This document shows positions 55,641 to 64,000 of a stretch of 64,000 nucleotides of DNA, piece after piece. Under the pieces are notes generated by a model. It saw only the letters and a list, made by a program, of their open reading frames with translations, was not told the origin of the DNA and ran no database searches. How positions within the stretch are numbered: the stretch's first letter is position 1; the number at the start of each line of letters is the position of its first letter. Source of the stretch: Corydoras sp. C115 (taxonomy: Eukaryota > Chordata > Actinopteri > Siluriformes > Callichthyidae); the NCBI GenBank assembly GCA_019802505.1, contig JAFMOC010000422.1:378501-442500 (forward strand). The letters run 5' to 3'. Both the position numbers and the translations under genes were made by a program.

Positions 55641-56775
55641 TCTGTGGTGGTGCTGGTGAGGTGACCATCAGATCAGGGGATGGGTGGCGGTGGGGAGGCA
55701 GTGGGGTGGTGGTGGGGTGGGGTGGCGGTAGGTTGGTGGTGGGGAGGCAGTGGGGTGGCGGTGGGGAGGGGTGGTGGTGGCGGTGGGATGGTGGTGGGGA
55801 GGCGGTGGGGTGGCGGTAGGTTGGCGGTGGGGAGGCGGTGGGGTGGCGGTGGGGAGGCGGTGTGTGGTGGCGGTGGGATGGCAGTGGGGAGGCGGTGTGG
55901 TGGCGGTGGGATGGCGGTGGGGAGGCGGTGGGATGGGATGGGGTGGCGTTGGGGAGGCGGTGGGAAGGTGGTGGGATGGTGGTGGGGAGGCGGTGGGGAG
56001 GCGGTGGGATGGCGGTGGGATGGTGATGGAAGGTGGCGTTAGGGAGGCGGTGGGATGGTGGTGGGGAGGCGGTGGGAAGGTGGTGGGATGGTGGTGGGGA
56101 GGCGGTGGGAAGGTGGTGGGATGGTGGTGGGGAGGCGGTGGGAAGGTGGTGGGATGGCGGTGGGGTGGCGGTGGGGAGGCGGTGTGGTGGCGGTGGGATG
56201 GTGATGGGGTGGCGTTAGGGAGGCGGTGGAGGGTGGTGGGATGGTGGATGGTGGTGGGAAGGTGGTGGGATGGCGGTGGGGTGGCGGTGGGGAGGCGGTG
56301 TGGTGGCGGTGGGATGGTGATGGGGTGGCGTTGGGAGGCGGTGGGGAAGGTGGTGGGATGGCGGTGGGGAGGCGGTTGTGGGCGGTGGGATGCTGATGGG
56401 GTGGCGTTAGGGAGGCGGTGGGAAGGTGGTGGGATGGTGGTGGGAAGGTGGTGGGATGGCGGTGGGGTGGCGGTGGGGAGGCGGTGTGGTGGCGGTGGGA
56501 TGGTGATGGGGTGGCGTTAGGGAGGCGGTGGGAAGGTGGTGGGATGGCGGTGGGGAGGCGGTGGGAAGGTGGTGGGATGGTGGTGGGGAGGCGGTGGGAA
56601 GGTGGTGGGATGGTGGTGGGGAGGCGGTGGGGAGGCGGTGTGGTGGCGGTGGGGAGGCGGTGGGATGGTGATGGGGTGGCGTTAGGGAGGTGGTGGGATG
56701 GTGGTGGGGAGGCGGTGGGAAGGTGGTGGGATGGTGGTGGGGAGGCGGTGGGGAGGTGGTAGGGAGGCGGTAGTC
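55641..56775 (+). repeat. 1.1-kb G-rich minisatellite
   Basis: Units such as GGTGGGGAGGCGGTGGGAT and GGTGGTGGGATGGCGGTGGG occur in shuffled order. The + strand (the gene's RNA-like strand) has frequent GG, GGG and GGGG runs and almost no C runs. Open frames in both directions (GGG-W-R and P-P-S-H types) are repeat artefacts. Confidence 0.93.
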
Positions 56776-56779
56776 TGTG

Positions 56780-57650
56780 TTCCTGAGTGTCTGCATCGCG
56801 CCGACTGATTAAAGCCTCAGAGTTTGGGTTTAATTGGTAGCAGAGGGAGGCGAGACGGGCGCCACTCCGCTCAGCCTTCACCGTGGGATCCCGTCGCTCG
56901 CATCGTGCACATCCTGCCCCACACGAGCACGCGTGAAAACGCCGCGCCGCCGCGTTCCGGATCGGGAATTGTAATCACGACCTAAAAGCCTTTCTTCCTT
57001 TTGATTTCTGCTTAAGATTAATGATGAATAGAATCACAGCAGGTGCACTTTTATCACGCCGACCCGCCACTTCAGTACACTGTAGAACATCCAGCACCCC
57101 GCGCGAGGGCCATTAACCCAATATTAAACATTTGCCGGGGCTGTTCCTTCACAATAAGAGCCTTTACCGTCAATAAATACTTAATGCGGAGAGTCTGCGG
57201 CCGGCTGCTGGCGTGTTTACACGAGTCGACTCGGCTCCCGAAGCCTTCCTCAGAGCACGGGAACGTAATAAAGTGGGAACGACCCCTTCAAGGCAAACCC
57301 ATTCATATCCACGAAGGCCGGCGGGCGGGAAGCTGTTTATGTTTTATTGATATTGGTGACGGGTGGTTCTCACATCACAGATGCACAGGTTTCAGCCTCG
57401 CTGACCTTGTAAATGATTTAGAACGTAATTTTTGGCGTCGTTCTAAATCAATGCTCCAGTCTGCGAAAAGAAAACGTCTGTGAGGGGAGCTTACATACCA
57501 ATGGGTTCGGTTTGCACCAGATCATCAGAGTCACATGACTGAGGTCTGTAATTGTTGGGGCACAGGTTGGATCTGTAGGGTGAGGTGGTGGAGGGGGTGT
57601 GGTGGAGGGGGGTCGGGGGGGTCAGTGAGTGGGATCGGGTAATAGATGTT
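56780..57650. other. unique intron sequence with a 146-codon open frame
   Basis: An ATG-started open frame on + at 57043-57483 covers half of this repeat-free block. Its product shows no recognisable motif. I see no splice or promoter signal that supports it as a gene. Confidence 0.35.
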
Positions 57651-57654
57651 TGAG

Positions 57655-58029
57655 AATTCATCCATCCATCCATTATCTTCTGCTTTCTTCTACTAGTGTG
57701 TGTGTGGGGGGTTCCCCATGCCCATCCAGGGGAGAACATTTCGGGCGCTGGGCAGATACACCCAGGACAGGGCGCCGATCTATCACTGGGCACACACTCA
57801 CTCACACAGACACACTCTATATGGGAATTAGTGCCCACTATTTGGGCAATTTGGAGAATTCAGTTGACCTTGATCCATGTTTTTGGACTGTGGGAGGAAA
57901 CCGCAGAACCCGGAGGAAACCCACGCAGAGACGGGGAGAACTTGGAAACTTCACCCAGATTGGGATTCGCATCGGTAATCCCTAGCGCTGAGAGGAGAAC
58001 ATGCTAACCACTAAGACCCCGTGCCGCCC
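57655..58029 (-). mobile_element. V-SINE copy with 24-bp insertion
   Basis: Reverse; GAATTAGTGCCCACTATTTG is inserted before the GGGCAATTTGGAG part. Confidence 0.87.
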
Positions 58030-58056
58030 TGATGTTTTAATAGTGTGTAGAAATTG

Positions 58057-58257
58057 TAGCGTGGTAGCTCAGTGGTCAGGGTGTTGGGTTATCCATCTGA
58101 AGGTTGGGGGTTCAAATCCCAGGACCACTGAAGTTACCAGTGTGGGTCCTTGAGCAAGACCCTTAACCCTCATTGCTCCAGGGATGTTGTGATGAACCCT
58201 GTGCTCACCTTGTAAGTCGCTTTGGATGAAAGCATCTGCTAAATGATCAAATGTAAG
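58057..58257 (+). mobile_element. tRNA-SINE with L2-like tail, full length
   Basis: GTGGTAGCTCAGTGGTCAGG (A-box region), GGTTCAAATCCCAGGACC (B-box region), GGTCCTTGAGCAAGACCC and the tail TTGTAAGTCGCTTTGGATGA then TGCTAAATGATCAAATGTAA. Confidence 0.82.
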
Positions 58258-58324
58258 CCATAATTCATGTTTTAAATGCGTCCAATCGTTCTTTGGAAAA
58301 AGACCTTAAGGTTCATTTTGCTGA

Positions 58325-58510
58325 TTATTTTATTTAAAGTGACTTACAAGTATCCCAACCTTGATGGTTGGGGTCAGAGTGCAGGGTCAGAAATGCATGA
58401 TACAGCCCCCTCTGGAGCAATGAGGGTTACGGGTCCTGCTCAAGGAACCACAATGGACTTGGGATTCGAACACCCAACCTTAATATTGACAACCCAACAC
58501 CCCAACCACC
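58325..58510 (-). mobile_element. second type of tRNA-like SINE, reverse
   Basis: GGAGCAATGAGGGTTACGGG, CCTGCTCAAGGAACCACA and GATTCGAACACCCAACCTT fit a reversed SINE with a B-box-like segment. The left part AAGTGACTTACAAG resembles an L2-like tail. Confidence 0.6.
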
Positions 58511-58511
58511 A

Positions 58512-59660
58512 ATATAATACAATATAAATACAATACAATACAATAATACAATACTAATACAATATTAATACAATATTAATACAATACAATAATACAATAT
58601 TAATACAATAATACAATATACATACAATACAATAATACAATATAAATATAAATAAATATAAATATAAATACAATAATACAATATAAATACAATACAATAT
58701 AAATATAAATAATACAATATAAATACAAAATATAAATACAATACAATACAATAATACAATATAAATATAAATAATACAATATAAATACAATAATACAATA
58801 TAAATACAATAATACAATATAAATACAATACAATACAATAATACAATATAAATACAATAATACAATAATAAAATATAAATACAATACAATATAAATACAA
58901 TACAATATAAATTACAATACAATAATACAATATAAATACAATAATACAATATAAATACAATAATACAATATAAATACAATACAATAATACAATATAAATA
59001 CAATAATACAATATAAATACAATACAATATATAAATTACAATACAATACAATAATACAATATAAATACAATAATACAATATAAATACAATATAATACAAT
59101 ATAAATAAATACAATACAATATAAATATAATACAATACAATACAATAATACAATATAAATACAATAATACAATATAAATACAATAATACAATATAAATAT
59201 AATACAATACAATAATACAATATAAATACAATACAATAATACAATATAAATACAATAATACAATATAAATACAATATAAAACAATATAAATACAATACAT
59301 ACAATAAATATAAATATAAATATAATACAATACAATACAATAATACAATATAAATACAATATAAATACAATACAATAATACAATATAAATACAATATAAA
59401 TACAATAATACAATATAAATACAATAATACAATATAAATACAATACAATAATACAATATAAATACAATACAATACAATAATACAATATAAATACAATACA
59501 ATACAATAATACAATATAAATACAATACAATATAAATACAATACAATATAAATACAATACAATATAAATACAATACAATATAAATACAATATAAATACAA
59601 TACAATACAATACAATATAAATACAATACAATACAATATAAATACAATATAAATATAAAT
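58512..59660. repeat. 1.15-kb AT-rich minisatellite
   Basis: Combinations of ACAATATAAAT and ACAATAAT units with almost no G on the + strand. Frames of up to 372 codons in the minus direction (YCIVFILY type) are artefacts. Confidence 0.93.
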
Positions 59661-60078
59661 CCAATACATCATGAGGCATCATGAGTCACTTGTGGGTGAT
59701 TGTAGAGCAACATGTGGATTTGCGGGACACTTTCCGTCTTATTTCTCAGACTTAATTATTCAGAACGAAGTCTGTTTGTATTAAAGCACTGGTCTGCTTC
59801 AGGGTTATTACGGTGGACGTTGTCTCGTCTCCCCGGTGCTCGTGGTTTAACTCTCGCTTTGTTGAGTTCAATTTCAATAAAACACAAGCGGGGGTCATTT
59901 AATCATTAGATAGATTAAGGTTCCAGATTTAATTGAAAGCTTTTATGTCGTTAATGAATCCAGAAGTGATGCGTAATGATGCGTGACGTTACATCTGTGC
60001 TTACACTTCATAACACAAACTGAGGATGCCGTTAACAACCAGCTGATCGTTTCTCTGTTTATTGTGTTTATGTACATG
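59661..60078. other. unique intron sequence
   Basis: Nothing recognised. Confidence 0.4.
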
Positions 60079-60079
60079 A

Positions 60080-60925
60080 GCACACACACACACACACACA
60101 CACCACCACCAACACCACCACTACCACCACCAACACCACAACCACCACCAACGCTTCAACCACCACCACCAACACCACAACCAACACTTCAACCAACACC
60201 ACAACCACCACCAACACCTCAACCAACACCACAACCACCACCAACACTTCAACCACCACCAACACCACAACCACCACCAACACCACAACCACCACCAACA
60301 CTTCAACCAACACCACAACCACCACCAACACCACAACCACCACCAACACCACTGCCACCACCACAACCACCACCGACACCAATACCACCACCGACACCAC
60401 AACCACCACCAACACTTCACACCACCACCACCAACACCACAACCACCACCAACACTACACCACCAACACCACTACACCACCAACACTACAACCACCAACA
60501 CTACAACCACCAACACTTCAACCACCAACACTTCAACCACCAACACTTCAACCACCAACACTTCAACCACCAACACTTCAACCACCAACACTTCAACCAC
60601 CACCAACACTTCAACCACTACAACCACCAATGCCACCACCAACACTACAACTACCAACACTACAACCACCACCAACACTACAACCACCACCAACACCACC
60701 ACCACCAACACTACAACCACCAACACTACAACCACCACCAACACTACAACCACCACCAACACCACAACCACCACCACCAACACTACAAACACCAACACCA
60801 CAACCACCAACACTACAAATACCAACACTACAACCACCAACAATTCAACCACCACCAACACTACAACCACCAACCCTACAACCAACACCACAACCACCAA
60901 CACTACCACTACCAACACCAATTTC
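60080..60925 (+). repeat. 0.85-kb A/C-rich minisatellite
   Basis: A (CA)n start, then ACCACCACCAACACC and ACCACCAACACTTCA type units. The + strand has almost no G. The Pro/Thr/Gln-rich frame of 323 codons is judged an artefact. Confidence 0.92.
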
Positions 60926-60962
60926 AAATGTGGGCCCTTGATCAAGACCCTTAACCCTCATT
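60925..60962 (+). mobile_element. tRNA-SINE fragment
   Basis: GTGGGCCCTTGATCAAGACC then CTTAACCCTCATTG. Confidence 0.7.
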
Positions 60963-61293
60963 GTTTTTTTTCTTTTATTTATTTAATTGTAATGTCCATC
61001 CATATACAATAAGTTCCATTAGGCGTCACAGTGTAAATCATTTAATAAACACTGGACCTTATTTCTTGGTTGTGTCCCTTTTCAAAGCTTATAAGTTACA
61101 GATTCTACCTTTTACAACAAAGAGCCGCTTCAGAGAGGCTTTTTATGTTCCGTTCACTCGAGTCGAGACGGAGCACTGAATTATAAATGACATTATGTAA
61201 GGAACCCGGGTTTGATGTTCAGATGGAAATCAGTTGATCTGTTTTAAAAACTGAGATGTTCCACGTTAATTAGAACCCTTGTTCATGTCCACG
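60963..61293. other. unique intron sequence
   Basis: Nothing recognised. Confidence 0.4.
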
Positions 61294-61295
61294 AT

Positions 61296-61652
61296 GGGGT
61301 GGCACGGTGGCTTAGTGGTTGGCATGTTCTCCTCTCAGCGCTAGGGATTCCCGGTTCGAATCCCCATCTGGGTGGAGTTTCCATGTCCTACCCGTGTCCG
61401 CATGGGTTTCCTCTGGGTTCTCTGGTTTCCTCCAACAGTCCAAAAACATGGATCAAGGTCAATTGAATTCTCCAAATTGCCCCATATAGAGTGTGTCTGT
61501 GTGAGTGAGTGTGTGCCCAGTGATAGATTGGCGTCCTGTCCTGGGTGTATCTGCCCAGCGCCTGAAACGTTCTCCCCTGGATTGGCATGGGGAACCCCAC
61601 CCCACAACCCCATTAGAGGATAAAGCAGAAGATAATGAATGAATGGATGGAT
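61296..61652 (+). mobile_element. V-SINE copy, full length
   Basis: Head GGGTGGCACGGTGGC; tail GATAATGAATGAATGG. Confidence 0.9.
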
Positions 61653-61765
61653 TAAAAATCTATGTTCTTTTCATTCCTGACACCCAGCAAAACCTTCTAG
61701 CTCTCCATCCACATAGGGAGCAACTCCCACGTTCTAGAGTGAATAATACAGAGCCACGAAATTTA

Positions 61766-62090
61766 GGGGCGGCATGGTGGCTTTGTGGTTGGCATGTTCT
61801 CCTCTCAGCACTAGGGATTCCCGGTTCGAATCCCCATCTGGGTGGAGTTTTCTCCTGGTTCTCATGTTTCCTCCCACAGTCCAAAAAACATGGATCAAGG
61901 TCAATTGAATTCTCCAAATTGCCCCATATAGAGTGTGTCTGTACCTGTGTGAGTGAGTGAGTGCCCAACAATAGATTGGCGCTCTGTCCTGGGTGTATCT
62001 GCCCAGCGCCCGAGACGTTCTCCCCCGGATGGGCATGTGGAACCCCCCCCAGTAGTGGCCCTAGTAGAGGATAGATGATGGATGGATGGT
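61766..62090 (+). mobile_element. V-SINE copy, ends 46 bp before an exon
   Basis: Internal deletion of the CCATGTTCTCCCCGTGTCC part. Tail GATGATGGATGGATGG. Confidence 0.9.
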
Positions 62091-62136
62091 GTCCATGATG
62101 TGGTTTCTAAACTCATCTCCGTCTTCTCTTCTTCAG

Positions 62137-62247
62137 GTGGCCTGCATGCAGCTCATCAACGCCCTGGTGACGTCTCCCGACGAGCTGGACTTCAGACTGC
62201 ACATCCGGAACGAGTTCATGCGCTGCGGCCTGCGCGAGATCCTGCCG
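62137..62247 (+). CDS. diaph3: diaph3 coding exon (residues 175-211)
   Basis: The acceptor is TCTTCTTCAG, phase 0. It encodes VACMQLINALVTSPDELDFR, then LHIRNEFMRCGLREILP, nearly identical to the DIAPH3 paralogue from memory. The INAL helix in related mDia1 lies on the surface where the autoinhibitory DAD binds (established for mDia1; inferred here). The donor is CCG/GTGAGC, also phase 0. It is the last exon in the window; the rest of FH3, the coiled coil, FH1, FH2 and DAD must lie beyond 64 kb. Confidence 0.97.
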
Positions 62248-62870
62248 GTGAGCGGCCCGACCGCCGGCCGAACGCGTATTAATATTGAAATGAGTCGTCC
62301 AGTCGAGTGAAATATTGTAAAACGCTGGTGTGAATAATTCACGAGGCCGTGTGCAGAGGTCTGGGGGCTGAATCAATAGCTACAGTGGGGAATGGATTGG
62401 ATGCCCTTTTCTTTGTGCCTTACTCTCTCCCCCCTTTTCATCCACCCTCCGTCGCTCGCTCGCTCCTTCCAACCTGGTTATGTTCTTTCAGCCCGGGAGA
62501 GAACGTACTGAACCGAATTACACATCCAAAACCGAGAGCCGCTGCATTAAACCGAAGAGTGGAGCTCTGCGAGGAAGATGAATGCCTTACTTTCGTCTTA
62601 TTTATTATTTAAAAACACGGTACGGGAGGACAGGATGACGTGGAATAAGCAGAAATGAAATTTGTTTTCCCTCTGGTGGCTCGCCGCTCGCATGGCTCTG
62701 ACGCTGTCTGATTCGGTCTCACTCACCGGAACCTCAGCGATGACCGACTCGCTGCTCCTTGCAAAAGCCTTTCTTTGGATGCTTTTTGTTAGCTGGTTAG
62801 TCACCAGCCTGCACTTCAGCTACTATAACCGTATGTTAGAGGAACAATCCACCGGACAGTTACTTGGGGA
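62248..62870. other. intron sequence after the last exon
   Basis: Starts GTGAGC. No repeat recognised before the pogo-like element. Confidence 0.45.
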
Positions 62871-62877
62871 AGTTGTA

Positions 62878-63691
62878 CCGTATTTTCCGGACTATAAGGC
62901 GCACCTAAAAGCCTAAAATTTTCCCAGAAATCGGACGTGCGCCTTATAATCCGGTGGCCTTATACGTTTACTGAGTTCCAAATTCTATAAAAGTATTGTT
63001 GTGCGACCGGGTGGTTTTTTCCACACATCGCCGCCCTGCTGATCTGTGACTCCATGTGCGCTCATCTCACAGAAAAGCAGAGTGAAGAAAATGAATTCGG
63101 AGCTCGCCGTCATTCCGGGAGGATTAAATAAAGAACTCCGACCGCTGGACATTGGCGTAAACGGGGCATTTAAAGTAAAGGCGATCACACGTTTACTAAA
63201 ACTCGGGAGGCGGCGGCGGGGCGAGTTACACCGCCGTCTGTGAATGGATTGGGCTGAGGTTTCTGCTGTGACCGTCGTCCGAGCTTTCGCGAGCTTTCGC
63301 GGTGATGAGACGGACTCAGACATCGATGAGAGGGAACCCGGAGTGCTCGATAGAGAACCAGCATTTTTAATTCAGACACAGAAGACGAGGACTTTGATGG
63401 ATTTGTGGGAGAAGAGAGATTAAAATAATGTGCGTTTTGACAAGTAGTAGAATAAACTTCAATTATAAATCAGCGTTTTGCATCCTTTAGGTTTCTTGTA
63501 GATCGTATGTTTTAGCGAGTGTCTTATAATACAGAGCCGTACAGAATAAGTACCGTACAGAAACAAAGTCCGTAATTCAGACTGCGCCTTATAGTACGGT
63601 GCGCCTTATACGTGGCTCAAATACAGAAATAGACCCCGTAATTCAGACTGCGCCTTATAATCCGGTGCGCCTTATGGTCCGGAAAATACGG
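62878..63691 (+). mobile_element. pogo/Tigger-like DNA transposon, internally deleted
   Basis: The ends are CCGTATTTTCCGGACTATAA and, reversed, TTATGGTCCGGAAAATACGG. Subterminal copies of GCGCCTTATAATCCGGTG are repeated near the right end. The middle (about 63030-63185) reads ICDSMCAHL and then KKMNSELAVIPGGLNKELRP, LDIGVN, AFKVK across frames. This is the end of a pogo-type DDE transposase catalytic domain. The rest of the gene is gone, so the copy cannot move by itself. Confidence 0.85.
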
Positions 63692-64000
63692 TTATATTTT
63701 GCGTCTTGCTCCAGACACTTTGAAAATCGCTGTTGACACCTGAAAGCCCTGTGTGTTTATCGTCACCCATTAAAGGTTCTGACGTTCCAGATGCAGAGGC
63801 GAGAAAATTGAGAGAGGAACTGATGTTCTAACGTCTGGAACTTTTTTTTTTTTTTTTTTTCCTTTTTAATGGTGAAAGATGAACAGTCTGTGCTTTCAGG
63901 TTGGCACAACCACACACTTTGGGAACCGCCGAACTCGAAGAACATTTATGATCCCAAACACTGACGTTGGGTCCGGTCGCGATGCTGGTTCTTCAACCAC
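63692..64000. other. intron sequence to the window end
   Basis: T-run at 63841-63862. Nothing else recognised. Confidence 0.4.

Larger units (their letters stand above)
50534..62136 (+). other. diaph3: diaph3 intron, 11.6 kb
   Basis: Begins GTAACC, ends TCTTCTTCAG. Carries five separate minisatellites with strong base skew, as well as SINE and foldback elements. Confidence 0.85.

Noticed and set aside
55680..56881. Gly/Trp-rich and Pro/His-rich open frames
   Set aside because: Both strands are open across the same G-rich array, as expected of low-complexity DNA.
58554..59682. 372-codon Tyr/Ile/Cys/Leu repeat frame
   Set aside because: Product of the A/T-only minisatellite.
59983..60954. 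323-codon Pro/Thr/Gln/His frame resembling a mucin or FH1 region
   Set aside because: It lies in an intron before the FH3 exon, so it cannot be the FH1 domain, which comes much later in the protein. It is a simple-repeat artefact.

Overview
The window looks like nuclear DNA of a ray-finned fish. It carries the middle of one vertebrate gene, diaph3 (a diaphanous-related formin), on the + strand. The six exons found lie at 1026-1159, 39091-39165, 39334-39403, 48813-48949, 50428-50533 and 62137-62247. They join with matching phases (0/2, 2/2, 2/0, 0/2, 2/0, 0/0) and GT-AG borders into 633 bp, an uninterrupted 211-residue stretch. This covers the end of the GTPase-binding region and the start of the armadillo-like FH3/DID region. 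Earlier exons and the dimerisation, FH1, FH2 and DAD parts lie outside the window. Residues fit DIAPH3 better than DIAPH1 or DIAPH2, judged from memory of the human paralogues. No second gene, functional tRNA or rRNA was recognised.

The other ~99% is intron. Introns are 37.9 kb, 168 bp, 9.4 kb, 1.5 kb and 11.6 kb long. The main interspersed repeat, with more than 60 pieces in both orientations, is a tRNA-derived SINE of V-SINE type. It has a head containing TGGCTTAGTGG and a B-box-like GGTTCGAATCC, then a conserved core (GTTTCCTCCGGGTTCTCCGG, CCCACAGTCCAAAAACATGG), then a tail ending in GGATAAAGCGGAAGATAATG plus ATGG/ATGA repeats. Older layers are Tc1/mariner relics, hAT elements (one with an 8-bp target duplication), a pogo-like element with a transposase remnant, and a foldback-type element that has gone tandem. 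A second tRNA-SINE family with an L2-like tail is also present. The foldback family and the SINE hint at catfish-, characin- or carp-type fish, but this is not settled.

Layout: 1-1.2 kb holds a pyrimidine minisatellite running into the first exon. 1.3-24.9 kb holds Tc1 relics, SINE clusters, a GT-rich array, a 1.4-kb minisatellite (9.2-10.5), a 2.2-kb satellite (12.6-14.8), microsatellites (15.5-16.1), a 92-bp array (16.7-17.3) and an inverted copy of part of a diaph3 exon (18.2-18.4). 24.9-28.8 kb holds two large minisatellites. 29-39 kb holds SINEs and local duplications. 39.1-50.5 kb holds four exons among duplications. 51.6-61 kb holds five strand-biased minisatellites. 61-64 kb holds SINEs, the last exon and the pogo-like element.

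The most notable signals are: (1) an antisense duplicate of the end of exon 50428-50533, 32 kb upstream inside the same gene and identical over the 57 exonic bases; (2) a ~745-nt AG-free minisatellite whose last unit forms the splice acceptor of the first exon and whose units resemble branch sites; (3) a satellite with a ZNF143/THAP11-like motif in each of six units.
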